Assembly: GCF_003313385.1 (NCBI RefSeq)
Contig: NZ_QMHN01000003.1
Location: 475,096-539,095, forward strand
DNA: 64,000 nucleotides
Direction of reading: 5' to 3'
DNA from: Pedobacter chitinilyticus
GTDB taxonomy: Bacteria > Bacteroidota > Bacteroidia > Sphingobacteriales > Sphingobacteriaceae
The notes beneath the pieces were generated by a model, which was not told where the DNA came from, searched no databases, and saw only the letters and a program-made list of their open reading frames with translations. Made by a program: the position numbers and the translations under genes. Positions 28,122-38,055 of this stretch are shown piece by piece (the stretch's first letter is position 1; each line of letters starts with the position of its first letter).

Positions 28122-31100
28122 ATGAAAAGACTTGTACAAAGTTTGTTCATTTTGCTGTTTACGGCTGTCTCGGCTATTGCGCAAAATCGAACAATCACGG
28201 GAACGGTTACGTCTAAAGAAGACGGGCTTCCAATTCCTGGTGTAAGTGTAAAAGTAAAGGGTACAAATATTGGAGCTTCAACTGCAGCCAATGGTAAGTT
28301 CACCCTTTCTGTACCACCTAGTGCCACAGCTATTGAGATTAGTTCAATTGGTTTTGCGCCTCAGGTAGTCACGCTGGGTGCTAGCAGTGTATTGAATATT
28401 TCTTTAGAAACAGATTCAAAGTCGCTATCAGAAGTAATTGTTACTGCTTTAGGCCAAAAGAGAGAAACCAAGTCGTTGGGATATGCCACTACGACCATTA
28501 AAAGCGAAGAACTTACTGCTGGTAGATCAACCAACGTGGTAAATTCTCTTGCTGGTAAAGTTGCAGGTGTTAAAATCCTTTCATCAGGTGGTGCTACTGG
28601 TTCTTCTTCCAACATTAACATTCGCCAAGCCACCACCTTTACGGGGTCTAACCAGCCTCTTTGGGTAGTAGATGGTATCCCTATCGATAATAGTGGGGGG
28701 GGGCAGGCTGTAAATACTGGAAGTACTAACTCTAACAGAGGTATTGATTTAAACCAAGACGACATCGAATCTGTTACCATACTAAAAGGGCCGGCCGCAG
28801 CAGTATTATATGGTTCAAGGGCGGTTGCTGGTGCGGTAATCGTAACCACTAAAAAGGGAGCGAAAAATCAATCTGGAAAAGTCGAAATCAGTACAAATTA
28901 TAACAGTTTTGAGGTCAATAGACTGCCTGAGTATCAAAACACCTACTCTCAAGGGGTAAATGGTCTTTACGATTCTTTTTCGCAAATGTCTTGGGGCACC
29001 AAAGTTACTGGCCAAACGGTAACAAATTATCTGGGCAATCAAGAAACATTAACTGCATATGAAGATAACGTTAGAGATATTTTCAAGAGGGGATATAGCC
29101 TTCAGAACAACGTTAATTTCTCTGGTGGTACCGATAAAACGACTTATTATTTAAACTATGGAAATTTTAAAGAAGACGGTTATATTACCAATAATACATT
29201 AACAAAAAATAACCTCACTTTTAATGCAACAACCGAATTAAATAAAAAGTTGACCATATCGGCTTCGGTACAATATGTGAACAATAGTTCTGTAGGAACT
29301 CCAGTAGGTAATGCCAGATCAAACCCTTTGTTTGACGGTATGACTTTGCCTAGGACTTATAACCTCGCAAACTACCCATTTGAAACACCTGCTGGTCTTA
29401 ATAATATACCAACCAGTCGTGTAAATAACCCAGCCTATACTTATTATAACATTTTAGGTACTGATAATCCATTGTGGTCTATCAAATATGTTTTGTTTAA
29501 GCAAAAGATTGATCGTGTAATTGGTAATGCAGGATTGGATTATAAAATTTTGGATTGGTTGAGTGCCAATTATAAAATAGGTATTGATCAATATACCAAT
29601 GTATCTAAAACAATCAATGAAAAAACCGCCAACAACAACCAATCGGCTAGTAGAGTAGGATCAATTATAGACAATACGACTAATAGACGTGAGGTAAGTT
29701 CTTACTTCAATCTAGTTGCTAATAGAAAAATTTCAGATGATTTTGGGATTAGATTCCTACTTGGAAATGAGATTAACTATAGAAAAGTAGATCAACTTCA
29801 AGTTACGGGTAATGGCATTCAAGCTGCTCACAACTATAATATCTCAAATACCTTAACTTATGTTCCCGCGCAGTCTATAACTGAACAAAGCTTGGTTGGT
29901 GTTTATGCTGATATAAGTTTAGATTACAAGTCATACGCTTATTTATCTTTCACAGGCCGTAGAGACGTTTCGTCCACATTTGCTCCAGGTAAAAGAGATT
30001 ATTTCTATCCTAAAGTAGATGCCAGTTTTATCGCTACAGAGGCTTTCCCTGAATTGAAAAATGGAAATGTCCTTTCTTATTTAAAGATCAGAGCAAACTA
30101 TGCAAAAGTGGGTCGTGAGGCACCTGTTTATAGTACAGGCACCTATTTTGGCACTGCTGGCCCTTCAGATGGATTTGGACCAAACCTGATTTTTCCATTC
30201 AACGGTGTAAATGGACAAACTTTTAGTGATGCCGCAGGTAATATCAATATTAAGCCAGAGTTTACTGCAACCAAAGAGATTGGTGCAGAAGCTAGATTTT
30301 TAAAAGATAGACTGACTTTGGATTTTGCCTACTATCGTACAAAGAGTACCGATATTATTTTCTCTGTGCCAGCAGCTCCTTCTTCGGGATATACTAGCAC
30401 CTTGTTAAATGCAGGAACTTTAAAAACGAATGGTATAGAGTTAATGGTAAGCGGTATCCCTGTTAAAACGAGAGACTTTACTTGGGATTTATCTGTGAAT
30501 TTTTCAAGAGGAAGAAGTGAAGTTGTAGAGCTTGCTCCAGGCGTACCATTTATCGGTAATGGAGGATTTACAAATCCACAAGGGCGTGTGGTAACAGGGT
30601 ACCAATATGGAACCTTGTTTGGGCAAGTGTTTAAAAAATTAAATGGAAAAGATGTTGTTGATGCAAATGGTAGGTTAAGTAGTGGGCAAATCAACACGGC
30701 AGAGCTTAAAGTTATCGGAGATCCAAATCCAAAGTGGCTTGCAGGTGTTAATACTAGCTTCTCATACAAAACATTAACCCTAAGCTTGTTCGCAGATATT
30801 CGCTATGGAGGGGATATCTATTCTAGAACCATTACGGATTTAAGGAGATACGGAACAGTAGCAGAAACTGGTAACAGAGAAAGGTTATATATGCATAATG
30901 CTGTTTACGCAGATGGAACTCCTAATAACACCTTAATTACAGCCGAACAATTTTATAGTGATCTGTATAGTGCTTCAGCGCAAGAATATGCAGTTTTTGA
31001 TGGCTCGTGGATTAGACTAAGAGAGGCCTCATTGTCATACCGTATTCCTGGAAGGGTTTTGCAGGGCTTGAAATTTGTAAAAGGAATAAGCGTTGGGTTA

Positions 31101-31250
31101 ACTGGGAGAAATTTGCTGTTGTATGCGCCTAATTTCCCTCACATAGATCCAGAGAATAATTTATTGGGTGTAAGCAATGGGCAAGGTATTGAATACAATG
31201 GACAACCCCAAACCAGGTCATATGGTGGATTTATAAAAGTATCGTTTTAG
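28122..31250 (+). CDS. SusC/RagA-family TonB-linked outer membrane protein 3
   Basis: A 1042-residue SusC protein: signal peptide (1-20, ending AIA), regulatory-like beta domain (RTITGTVTSKEDGLPIPGVSV), linker VIVTALGQ, plug with VLYGSRAVAGAVIVTTKKGA near residue 227, and barrel ending in FIKVSF. The plug carries a Gly-rich insertion (SGGGQAV) encoded by a G8 run at 28695-28702, which could be prone to slippage. It forms an operon with a SusD_2-type lipoprotein and a small lipoprotein. The N-terminus matches the other two SusC proteins of this block, but the barrel belongs to a longer subgroup. Confidence 0.9.
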   Translation: MKRLVQSLFILLFTAVSAIAQNRTITGTVTSKEDGLPIPGVSVKVKGTNIGASTAANGKFTLSVPPSATAIEISSIGFAPQVVTLGASSVLNISLETDSKSLSEVIVTALGQKRETKSLGYATTTIKSEELTAGRSTNVVNSLAGKVAGVKILSSGGATGSSSNINIRQATTFTGSNQPLWVVDGIPIDNSGGGQAVNTGSTNSNRGIDLNQDDIESVTILKGPAAAVLYGSRAVAGAVIVTTKKGAKNQSGKVEISTNYNSFEVNRLPEYQNTYSQGVNGLYDSFSQMSWGTKVTGQTVTNYLGNQETLTAYEDNVRDIFKRGYSLQNNVNFSGGTDKTTYYLNYGNFKEDGYITNNTLTKNNLTFNATTELNKKLTISASVQYVNNSSVGTPVGNARSNPLFDGMTLPRTYNLANYPFETPAGLNNIPTSRVNNPAYTYYNILGTDNPLWSIKYVLFKQKIDRVIGNAGLDYKILDWLSANYKIGIDQYTNVSKTINEKTANNNQSASRVGSIIDNTTNRREVSSYFNLVANRKISDDFGIRFLLGNEINYRKVDQLQVTGNGIQAAHNYNISNTLTYVPAQSITEQSLVGVYADISLDYKSYAYLSFTGRRDVSSTFAPGKRDYFYPKVDASFIATEAFPELKNGNVLSYLKIRANYAKVGREAPVYSTGTYFGTAGPSDGFGPNLIFPFNGVNGQTFSDAAGNINIKPEFTATKEIGAEARFLKDRLTLDFAYYRTKSTDIIFSVPAAPSSGYTSTLLNAGTLKTNGIELMVSGIPVKTRDFTWDLSVNFSRGRSEVVELAPGVPFIGNGGFTNPQGRVVTGYQYGTLFGQVFKKLNGKDVVDANGRLSSGQINTAELKVIGDPNPKWLAGVNTSFSYKTLTLSLFADIRYGGDIYSRTITDLRRYGTVAETGNRERLYMHNAVYADGTPNNTLITAEQFYSDLYSASAQEYAVFDGSWIRLREASLSYRIPGRVLQGLKFVKGISVGLTGRNLLLYAPNFPHIDPENNLLGVSNGQGIEYNGQPQTRSYGGFIKVSF

Positions 31251-31268
31251 AAATAGGAGAATTAAATT

Positions 31269-32747
31269 ATGAGAATCAATATAAAAAAGACGACTTTCCT
31301 ATGGGTGATTACGGCTACAATAGGATTAAGCTCATGCAAAAAATTTGTGGATATTAACGATGATCCAACACGACTAAAAGACCCCGATGCCAGTTTAATA
31401 CTGCCAGCAGCGCAAGGAAGGATTGGTTTTACAATGGGCTCAGATATTCATCGTTTTACCTCTCTTTGGGCTCAGCAATTTGCAGCACAAGGAGGAGGGT
31501 CTGCACAACCAACACAATATGATAAATATGCCGTTGGTGAAGGTGATATTAATAATACCTGGGCAGCTACTTTTGGAGGGACCTTATCGGATTTACAAAA
31601 AGTTATTCAAAAAACAGAAACAACTAGCCCTAGGTATTCTGGAGTGTCAAAGCTTTTAAAAGCCTATGTCTATCAAACCCATGTAGATGCATATGGAGAT
31701 TTGCCTTTCTCGGAGGCCAATGGCTTCGAAGCTAATTTGAAACCCAAATATGACAGTTCTTCAAGTATTTATGATGCTTTAATTGGTTTAATTGACGCAG
31801 GAATTGCGGATATCAAAAAAGCATCGGCATTATCACCAACTACTGATGATTTGTTTTATGGAGGTGATATGGATAAATGGGAGCGATTTGGCAACGCACT
31901 AAAATTGAGAATATATATCCACTATTTTTCGGCAAATGGAACCGCTGCTGATGCTACAAAGGCAAAAAACGGTATCGTCGCAGTTTTAGCAACTAATAAG
32001 TTGTTGAGAAACAACGCAGATAATTTCCAAATGAGATTTTTAACTTCGGCAAATCAAACCAATCCTATCCACCAATTTGAAGGCTCGAGGCCAAACCAGT
32101 TTTTTCCAAGCAAAACATTGGTTGATTTAATGAACGCAAAAAGTGACGCCAGAAGAAATTCGTTCCTTACACTTTTTTCAGGATCGTATGTTGGCGCAAC
32201 CAACGGCTTAGGCGACATTACTATTAGTACTAATTTTTCAAGGATGAGTACTTACTTAAGAGGTAAGTTAAGTGCAGGCGTTTATGGTGGAGAGGCGCCG
32301 ATCAGAATGCTGACGTTTGCTGAGCAAAATCAAATTTTAGCAGAATATTATGCTAGAACGAATGGAGGGGCTGATTTGTTAACGGCAGATACTTATTATA
32401 AAGCAGGTATAACGGCATCTTTTGGCGCTGCTACCGAATTTTCAGATGCTACAGAGGCGGCTGCAGTTAATGCTGGCCTAACCACTTATCTGGCTTCAAC
32501 AAACGGCACCATTGCCGTAGGTAATGCCATACAGAAAATAATTGAAGAGAAATTCGTTGCTAATTTTGGTGTGGCGATAGAGCCTTGGACAGATTGGAGA
32601 AGAACTGGTTTTCCTGTTTTAACACCAGTGTCGCCTGCTACAGCAATCCCTCGTATATTGCCGTATTCATTTAATGAGAGAAGTTATAATCCGAACACCC
32701 CCGCCAGACCTTCGGTATTTACAAAAACTGTGTTCTGGGATAAATAA
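31269..32747 (+). CDS. SusD-like (SusD/RagB_2 type) lipoprotein 3
   Basis: A 492-residue lipoprotein with lipobox at Cys23 (IGLSSCKKFVDI). The sequence starts DINDDPTRLKDPDASLILPAAQ and has VYQTHVDAYGDLPFSEA and MDKWERFGNALKLRIYIHY, which mark the divergent SusD-like group (PF12771 type) rather than classical SusD. The C-terminus has EEKFVANFGVAIEPWTDWRRTGFP and an RILPYSFNERSYNPNTP end. It should bind substrate for SusC3. It lies 18 bases after SusC3 and nine bases before the next lipoprotein gene. Confidence 0.88.
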   Translation: MRINIKKTTFLWVITATIGLSSCKKFVDINDDPTRLKDPDASLILPAAQGRIGFTMGSDIHRFTSLWAQQFAAQGGGSAQPTQYDKYAVGEGDINNTWAATFGGTLSDLQKVIQKTETTSPRYSGVSKLLKAYVYQTHVDAYGDLPFSEANGFEANLKPKYDSSSSIYDALIGLIDAGIADIKKASALSPTTDDLFYGGDMDKWERFGNALKLRIYIHYFSANGTAADATKAKNGIVAVLATNKLLRNNADNFQMRFLTSANQTNPIHQFEGSRPNQFFPSKTLVDLMNAKSDARRNSFLTLFSGSYVGATNGLGDITISTNFSRMSTYLRGKLSAGVYGGEAPIRMLTFAEQNQILAEYYARTNGGADLLTADTYYKAGITASFGAATEFSDATEAAAVNAGLTTYLASTNGTIAVGNAIQKIIEEKFVANFGVAIEPWTDWRRTGFPVLTPVSPATAIPRILPYSFNERSYNPNTPARPSVFTKTVFWDK

Positions 32748-32756
32748 ATAAAAGAT

Positions 32757-33206
32757 ATGAAAAGAATCACAATAATATCATTTGCATTAATTTTAGGTTT
32801 AATTGCATGTAAAAAAGATCCAAAGGAACCTGAGACACTTGATACTCCAGCAACTATCGTATTTGATGGCGATGTTAGCAAAACATTAGGGACGTACTCT
32901 ACTTATGCGACAGCCACACCAACAACTAAGGGAACAGGAACGGTAAGTATTGCAATAACATACACGGGAGATGTAAAAACGCTGTCTTTTGCAACGCCAA
33001 CAGGAAATGTTACTAACAATTTAGGAACAGTGAATGTAAGCGGTGGAAGTTACACTTTTAGCAAACTTGTAAAAGATTTGAGAGGTGCTACTGATGCTCC
33101 ACTTCCAACTTCGGGAACAAGTGGGACGCTTGTTTTAACGGTTACTGCTACACTTGGTAATGGAGCCGTTGTAAAGCGATTTTATACCATTACCATTACA
33201 GGTTAA
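32757..33206 (+). CDS. Small surface lipoprotein in SusC3/SusD3 operon
   Basis: A 149-residue lipoprotein, lipobox at Cys18 (LGLIACKKDPKEPE). The Cys-Lys-Lys-Asp start matches the Bacteroidota surface-export signal. The mature protein is a single Thr/Gly/Ser-rich beta domain of about 115 residues, probably Ig-like, with alternating strands (GTVSIAITYTGDV, GTLVLTVTATLGNG) and no Cys. By place it could be a SusE-like accessory binding protein of the SusC3 system. I do not recognise a named family. Confidence 0.65.
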   Translation: MKRITIISFALILGLIACKKDPKEPETLDTPATIVFDGDVSKTLGTYSTYATATPTTKGTGTVSIAITYTGDVKTLSFATPTGNVTNNLGTVNVSGGSYTFSKLVKDLRGATDAPLPTSGTSGTLVLTVTATLGNGAVVKRFYTITITG

Positions 33207-33213
33207 AACAAAA

Positions 33214-33248
33214 AAAAAAGGTTGAAGCGTCACGCTTCAACCTTTTTT
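33214..33248. terminator. Bidirectional terminator between convergent genes
   Basis: A 16-bp stem (33214-33229 with 33233-33248) with loop TCA, A run on one side and T run on the other. It serves the SusC3 operon and the DoxX gene on the opposite strand. Confidence 0.9.
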
Positions 33249-33266
33249 GTTCTTGGAATAGGTTTA

Positions 33267-33674
33267 CTACTTCTTATCTACGCTATACTTCCCAGGGCCA
33301 ATAAAAATCAAGCTAAAAAATACAATGCCCAATTCAATGGCATGCGAAGCGCCCATAATGCCTTCACCTTTGTTAAGATGAACCAGCGCTGCTATGATCA
33401 TGGTAAAGGTTAACAACATGTTTACAGGACGGTAGAAAAGACCTAACAACAGGAGAAAACCACCCATTCCTTCCGAAATTGCCGCCATTAAGCCCCAAAA
33501 TGCTGGGATAAAATTAATGCCAATCACTTTCATGCTACTGCCAATGCCAGCCCATTGATCTGGTCCACCCATAATTTTTGGTAGGCCATGAAACATCATC
33601 ATGGCACCTAAGCCAACTCTTAAAATTAATAAACCAGTGTTGCGGTATTTCCCTAGGTTGTCGAAAATGGACAT
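33267..33674 (-). CDS. DoxX-family membrane protein
   Basis: A 135-residue protein with four membrane helices. It shows the DoxX pattern LLILRVGLGAMMMFHGLPKIMGG at the start and a Glu-containing second helix (ISEGMGGFLLLLGLF), followed by HLNKGEGIMGASHAIELGIVFF. DoxX-like proteins are inner-membrane proteins linked to redox and sulfur metabolism in some species; the exact reaction here is unknown. It ends two bases upstream of the next minus-strand gene in genome order, so it is the second gene of an ldcA-doxX operon. Confidence 0.85.
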   Translation of the reverse strand: MSIFDNLGKYRNTGLLILRVGLGAMMMFHGLPKIMGGPDQWAGIGSSMKVIGINFIPAFWGLMAAISEGMGGFLLLLGLFYRPVNMLLTFTMIIAALVHLNKGEGIMGASHAIELGIVFFSLIFIGPGKYSVDKK

Positions 33675-33675
33675 G

Positions 33676-34575
33676 TTATAAATACTTTAGTTCAATGTTT
33701 TTATTTTCTACCGATAAAGATACAGTTTTGCCCAAAACCATTGCTCGGTTGTCGGCAATATGGCCCGAAGGGAAGTTAAAACAAATGGGATAATTGTACT
33801 CCTTTGCCAGTTCCCAGATCACCTCTTCAGGTGTTTGGCCAAAGAAAATGCTTTCCTCGCCAATTTCATTAAAAGCACCTACAACAAGTCCTTTTAACTT
33901 AGCTAGCTTACCCTTTCTTTTTAGTGTTCGCATCATTCTATCTATGGAGTATTCGTGCTCGCCTACATCCTCAATAAATAATATCTTATCCTCATAGTCC
34001 ATTTCTGAGACTGAACCCTCAACAGCAAGAAGTAAAGTTAGATTTCCGCCTACTAATTCCCCTTCAATTAGCCCATCTCTGCCCTTCACGTCGCTTTGGT
34101 AAGCGTAAGTGTCATTCTCTCCAAACAAAGCTTTCCTTAAGCTCTCTAAAGCCTCTGGCGTGCTGTCTTCAAAAGTGTAAGGCATCTGCCCGTGTATACT
34201 TTGTGTATTCAGCTTTGCTAGCGCATGAGAAAGTAAAATAGTGATGTCGCTGAAACCCACTAACCATTTAGGACTTTCGTTAAAAATGGTAAAATCCAAT
34301 TCATCAATAATGCGGATAGTCCCATAGCCCCCGCGTCCAGCAATAATGGCCTTGATAGAAGGATCATCTAAAAACTGCTGAATATCTTGCGCTCTCAATT
34401 CATCGGTTCCCGAAAACTGGTGGTGCGAAGAACTTACGGTTTTGCCAAGCACTACTTCTAGTCCCCAGCTTTGCAAAATCTCAATACCCTTATCAATAGG
34501 CTTTGGAAGCTTCTTGGCTGGGCAAACGATTGCTATTTTATCTCCTTTTTTTAAATACGGTGGCTGCTTAATCAT
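33676..34575 (-). CDS. LD-carboxypeptidase, S66 family
   Basis: A 299-residue S66 peptidase, starting at the ATG of MIKQPPYLKKGDKIAIVCPA. A longer frame reaches 34695, but the extra 40 residues have no family match, include atypical residues and would overlap metG, so I chose the inner start. Motifs are the nucleophile region IIAGRGGYGTIRIIDEL, the WLVGFSDITIL loop, HGQMPY, and the catalytic Glu/His part FIEDVGEHEYSIDRMMRTL and FPSGHIADNRAMVLG. The serine normally found in GRGGYG-neighbouring SDIT is present. Such enzymes remove the terminal D-amino acid from tetrapeptides in murein recycling. It shares a 42-bp divergent region with metG. Confidence 0.88.
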   Translation of the reverse strand: MIKQPPYLKKGDKIAIVCPAKKLPKPIDKGIEILQSWGLEVVLGKTVSSSHHQFSGTDELRAQDIQQFLDDPSIKAIIAGRGGYGTIRIIDELDFTIFNESPKWLVGFSDITILLSHALAKLNTQSIHGQMPYTFEDSTPEALESLRKALFGENDTYAYQSDVKGRDGLIEGELVGGNLTLLLAVEGSVSEMDYEDKILFIEDVGEHEYSIDRMMRTLKRKGKLAKLKGLVVGAFNEIGEESIFFGQTPEEVIWELAKEYNYPICFNFPSGHIADNRAMVLGKTVSLSVENKNIELKYL

Positions 34576-34617
34576 TTTGAAAACAATATCTTTGCCAAGA
34601 TAAATAAATAAATAGTT

Positions 34618-36726
34618 TTGGATAACAGTAAATTTAAAAGATATACCGTAACGGCAGCCTTGCCTTACACCAATGGTCCGGTGCATATTGGTCACTTAGC
34701 GGGTGTTTATTTGCCTGCCGATACTTATGTGCGTTACCTGAGGTCTAACAAAAGGGATGTAAAATTCATTTGCGGATCTGATGAAAATGGTGTTCCTATT
34801 ACCCTAAAGGCAAAAAAGGAAGGCATTACACCACAGCAGGTCGTAGATAAGTACCATAAAATTATTGGCGATTCTTTTAAAGAGTTTGGAATTTCCTTTG
34901 ACATTTATCATCGTACCTCATCCTTAACCCATCACCAAACCGCGGAAGATTTCTTCGAAAAGCTGTACAATGATGGCGTGTTTACCGAGGAGGTAACCGA
35001 GCAGTATTACGACGAAAAAGCACAAACTTTTTTGGCCGATAGATACATTACAGGTACCTGCCCTAAATGTGGTAACGAGAATGCTTATGGCGATCAATGC
35101 GAGAGCTGTGGTAGTACTTTAAACGCAACTGATTTAATCAATCCAAAATCGACTTTGTCTGGCGAACCTCCCGTAATGAGAGAAACCAAGAACTGGTTTT
35201 TGCCTTTAGATAAATACGAAGAAAGATTAAGAACTTATATCGAAAGCCACAAAGAATGGCGTCCAAATGTTTACGGACAGTGCCAAAGCTGGTTAAATGC
35301 TGGTTTGCAACCAAGAGCCATGACCAGAGATTTAGATTGGGGTGTGAAAGTACCTGTAAAAGGAGCCGATGGCAAAGTGCTTTATGTTTGGTTTGATGCG
35401 CCTATTGGCTACATCTCGGCCACTAAAGAATTGGCTAACTATGCCAAGTTAGGCATTTGGAACCCTAAGGCTGAGGAATATTACATAGACCAAAACAAAG
35501 TAGATAACTTTGAGTACGATGAGTACTGGAAAGATAAAGATGCCAAATTGGTGCATTTCATTGGTAAGGATAACATCGTTTTCCATTGTATCATTTTCCC
35601 TGCCATGTTAATGGCACATGGTGATTTCATCTTGGCCGATAACGTGCCTGCCAACGAATTCTTGAACTTGGAAGGACAAAAAATATCGACCTCTAAAAAC
35701 TGGGCTGTTTGGTTAAATGAGTATTTGGAGGAGTTTAAAGATAAACAGGACATTTTACGTTATGTGTTAACTGCTACTGCGCCTGAAACTAAAGACAACG
35801 ATTTTACCTGGAAAGATTTTCAAGCTAGAAATAACAACGAGTTAGTTGCCATTTTGGGCAACTTTGTGAACCGTGTAACGGTACTTACCCACAAGTATTT
35901 TGGAGGTAAGGTGCCAACTTGCATGGAACTTACCGATATTGATAACGCGGTAATCGCGGAACTAAAAGCCTATCCCGCCAAAATCAGTGCTTCTATTGAG
36001 AACTACCGTTTCAGAGAAGCCTTGTCTGAAGTAATGAATGTGGCTCGATTGGGTAATAAATACTTAGCGGATACCGAACCGTGGAAGTTGATTAAAACCG
36101 ACGAAGATCGCGTACGTACCATTTTGAACATCGCCCTGCAAATTGCAGCCAACTTAGAAATCCTGATTGAACCATTTTTACCATTTACGGCAGATAAATT
36201 GCAGAAAATGTTGAACTATGGCGGACATACTTGGGAAGATGCGGGTTCTGTAAGCCTGTTGAAGAGAGGACATGAATTGAATGAACCGATCTTATTGTTC
36301 GCTAAAATTGAAGATGCTGAAGTACAAGCTCAAATTGATAAGTTGAACAATAGTAAAGCACAAAACGAAGCCGCAAATGCTACGCTTGCTCCAGCAAAGG
36401 ACAATGTTACCTTTGAGCAGTTTGGCGCCATGGATATTCGCGTGGCAACCATTATTGCCGCAGAAAAGGTAGAGAAAACCAAGAAGCTACTGAAACTAAC
36501 GTTAGATACAGGCTTAGATCAACGTACGGTAGTTTCGGGCATTGCAGAGCATTACAACCCAACTGAAATTATTGGTCAGCAGGTAAGTTTGCTCGCTAAT
36601 TTAGCTCCAAGAGAAATCAAAGGGATCGTATCACAAGGCATGATTTTAATGGCAGAAGATGCCAATGGCAAATTGAGCTTTGTAAGCCCTACGCAAAGTG
36701 TAAATAACGGCGGTACCGTTCGCTAG
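34618..36726 (+). CDS. metG: Methionyl-tRNA synthetase
   Basis: A 702-residue class I synthetase. HIGH motif is PVHIGH (residues 21-26), the zinc knuckle is [18 protein letters not shown], the KMSKS-type loop reads KISTSKN, and a C-terminal tRNA-binding domain (about 595-700, [22 protein letters not shown]) is fused. It charges tRNA-Met in the cytoplasm. The reading frame has an in-frame TAA at 34609-34611 and no ATG before the conserved N-terminus, so the start must be the TTG at 34618. That gives [20 protein letters not shown], which aligns with the normal N-terminus. The full length is typical for Bacteroidota MetG. Confidence 0.95.
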   Translation: MDNSKFKRYTVTAALPYTNGPVHIGHLAGVYLPADTYVRYLRSNKRDVKFICGSDENGVPITLKAKKEGITPQQVVDKYHKIIGDSFKEFGISFDIYHRTSSLTHHQTAEDFFEKLYNDGVFTEEVTEQYYDEKAQTFLADRYITGTCPKCGNENAYGDQCESCGSTLNATDLINPKSTLSGEPPVMRETKNWFLPLDKYEERLRTYIESHKEWRPNVYGQCQSWLNAGLQPRAMTRDLDWGVKVPVKGADGKVLYVWFDAPIGYISATKELANYAKLGIWNPKAEEYYIDQNKVDNFEYDEYWKDKDAKLVHFIGKDNIVFHCIIFPAMLMAHGDFILADNVPANEFLNLEGQKISTSKNWAVWLNEYLEEFKDKQDILRYVLTATAPETKDNDFTWKDFQARNNNELVAILGNFVNRVTVLTHKYFGGKVPTCMELTDIDNAVIAELKAYPAKISASIENYRFREALSEVMNVARLGNKYLADTEPWKLIKTDEDRVRTILNIALQIAANLEILIEPFLPFTADKLQKMLNYGGHTWEDAGSVSLLKRGHELNEPILLFAKIEDAEVQAQIDKLNNSKAQNEAANATLAPAKDNVTFEQFGAMDIRVATIIAAEKVEKTKKLLKLTLDTGLDQRTVVSGIAEHYNPTEIIGQQVSLLANLAPREIKGIVSQGMILMAEDANGKLSFVSPTQSVNNGGTVR

Positions 36727-36756
36727 TTATTCTCAAAAGAGTTATATTGCCACGAT

Positions 36757-38040
36757 ATGGAATTAAACAATCACTTGCGAGATTTCAGTCGTTTAAGCCT
36801 ATCTTTTTTCGAAAGGATGGGCCTGTCACATAATGCAGCGGCCATTGTAAACACTTTGGTACTGCTGTTGGTAGCATTGGGTATTACCTATGGGATTTAC
36901 TATGTCGTAAGACGCATCCTACGCCTCATCGTAATCCAAACCATCCGTAAAACGGATATCCCCTTCTTTATGTTCCTGCTGGAAAATAAAGTGCCACATT
37001 ATCTTTCCCTAATTGCGCCGCTGTTGGCCATTTATGTGGCTATTCCTGTGGTCTTTCACGATTATCCGCAACTCAATAAGTTGATATTGGGTTTATGTGA
37101 TATTTATCTAGTTCTGGTAATTGTATGGGTGCTCATGGCTTTTATCAAAACTGGAGGCGATTTGCTTAAGGAAAAGCCAGGCTTCAAGGGAAAACCTATT
37201 GATAGTTATCTGCAGGTGATTCGTATTTTGCTGTATTTGGTAGGCACGGTGGTGCTTTTCTCTAATTTAACGGGCAAATCACCTGTGGCATTTTTTACAG
37301 CAATGGGTGCCATCTCTGCAGTATTGTTGTTAATGTTTAAGGATGCCATTATGGGGTTTGTGGCCAGTATACAGGTAACTACCAATGACATTGTGCGCAT
37401 TGGAGATTGGATCACCATGCCTAAGTACGGCGCTGATGGCGATATTCTGGAAATTAACCTTACCACGGTGAAGGTGCAGAACTTTGATAAAACCATCACC
37501 ACGATTCCAACTTACTCCCTCATTTCCGATTCCTTTCAAAACTGGCGGGGCATGCGGCAATCGGGTGGGAGACGTATCAAAAGAGCCATTAACATCAAGC
37601 AGTCGAGTATTCGGTTTTTGAAGGAAGAAGAACTGCCGCAATTTGAGCAAATTCAATTACTTACTTCCTATATCCAACACCGTCAAAGAGATATTGAGAA
37701 GCACAACCAGCGGGTGAATGCGGATAAAAGCCTATTGATTAATGGTAGAAACCTGACCAACGCTGGGTTGTTTAGAAAATATATCGATAGCTATATCTCT
37801 AACCACTCTGGCACCAATAAACGCATGAACATTATGGTTCGTCAGTTGGCACCCACGCAACATGGTTTGCCTATTGAGATTTATGTGTTTGCCAATACCA
37901 TTATTTGGGCCGAATATGAACACATTATGGCTGATATTTTTGACCATATCATTGCTGCGGCACCATACTTTGGTCTACAGATTTACGAGATGGAAGGATC
38001 GGGAGATCTTAAACAGATAGAAATAAATCAAAGTATTTGA
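36757..38040 (+). CDS. MscS-family mechanosensitive channel (YbdG-like)
   Basis: A 427-residue inner-membrane protein with five membrane helices (about 27-50, 80-98, 108-125, 150-168 and 175-198). The pore helix and beta domain follow: FFTAMGAISAVLLLMFKDAIMGFVASIQV, then NDIVRIGDWITMPKYGADGDI with the typical D-G-D-I-xEI turn. A cytoplasmic domain has the YbdG-type insert IKRAINIKQSSIRFL and ends with PIEIYVFANTIIWAEYE. It should release solutes on hypo-osmotic shock. It is 30 bases after metG and may be co-transcribed. The gene ends 15 bases from a convergent gene. Confidence 0.88.
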   Translation: MELNNHLRDFSRLSLSFFERMGLSHNAAAIVNTLVLLLVALGITYGIYYVVRRILRLIVIQTIRKTDIPFFMFLLENKVPHYLSLIAPLLAIYVAIPVVFHDYPQLNKLILGLCDIYLVLVIVWVLMAFIKTGGDLLKEKPGFKGKPIDSYLQVIRILLYLVGTVVLFSNLTGKSPVAFFTAMGAISAVLLLMFKDAIMGFVASIQVTTNDIVRIGDWITMPKYGADGDILEINLTTVKVQNFDKTITTIPTYSLISDSFQNWRGMRQSGGRRIKRAINIKQSSIRFLKEEELPQFEQIQLLTSYIQHRQRDIEKHNQRVNADKSLLINGRNLTNAGLFRKYIDSYISNHSGTNKRMNIMVRQLAPTQHGLPIEIYVFANTIIWAEYEHIMADIFDHIIAAAPYFGLQIYEMEGSGDLKQIEINQSI

Positions 38041-38055
38041 GCGCTATTGGCTTAG

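Noticed and set aside
28361..28849. 162-codon minus-strand frame within SusC3
   Set aside because: Similar antisense frames occur in all SusC genes over the plug region; this is a by-product of conserved codons.
34576..34695. Forty-codon N-terminal extension of the LD-carboxypeptidase
   Set aside because: It overlaps the start of metG and precedes the conserved KGDKIAIVCPA start; the inner ATG at 34575 is better.
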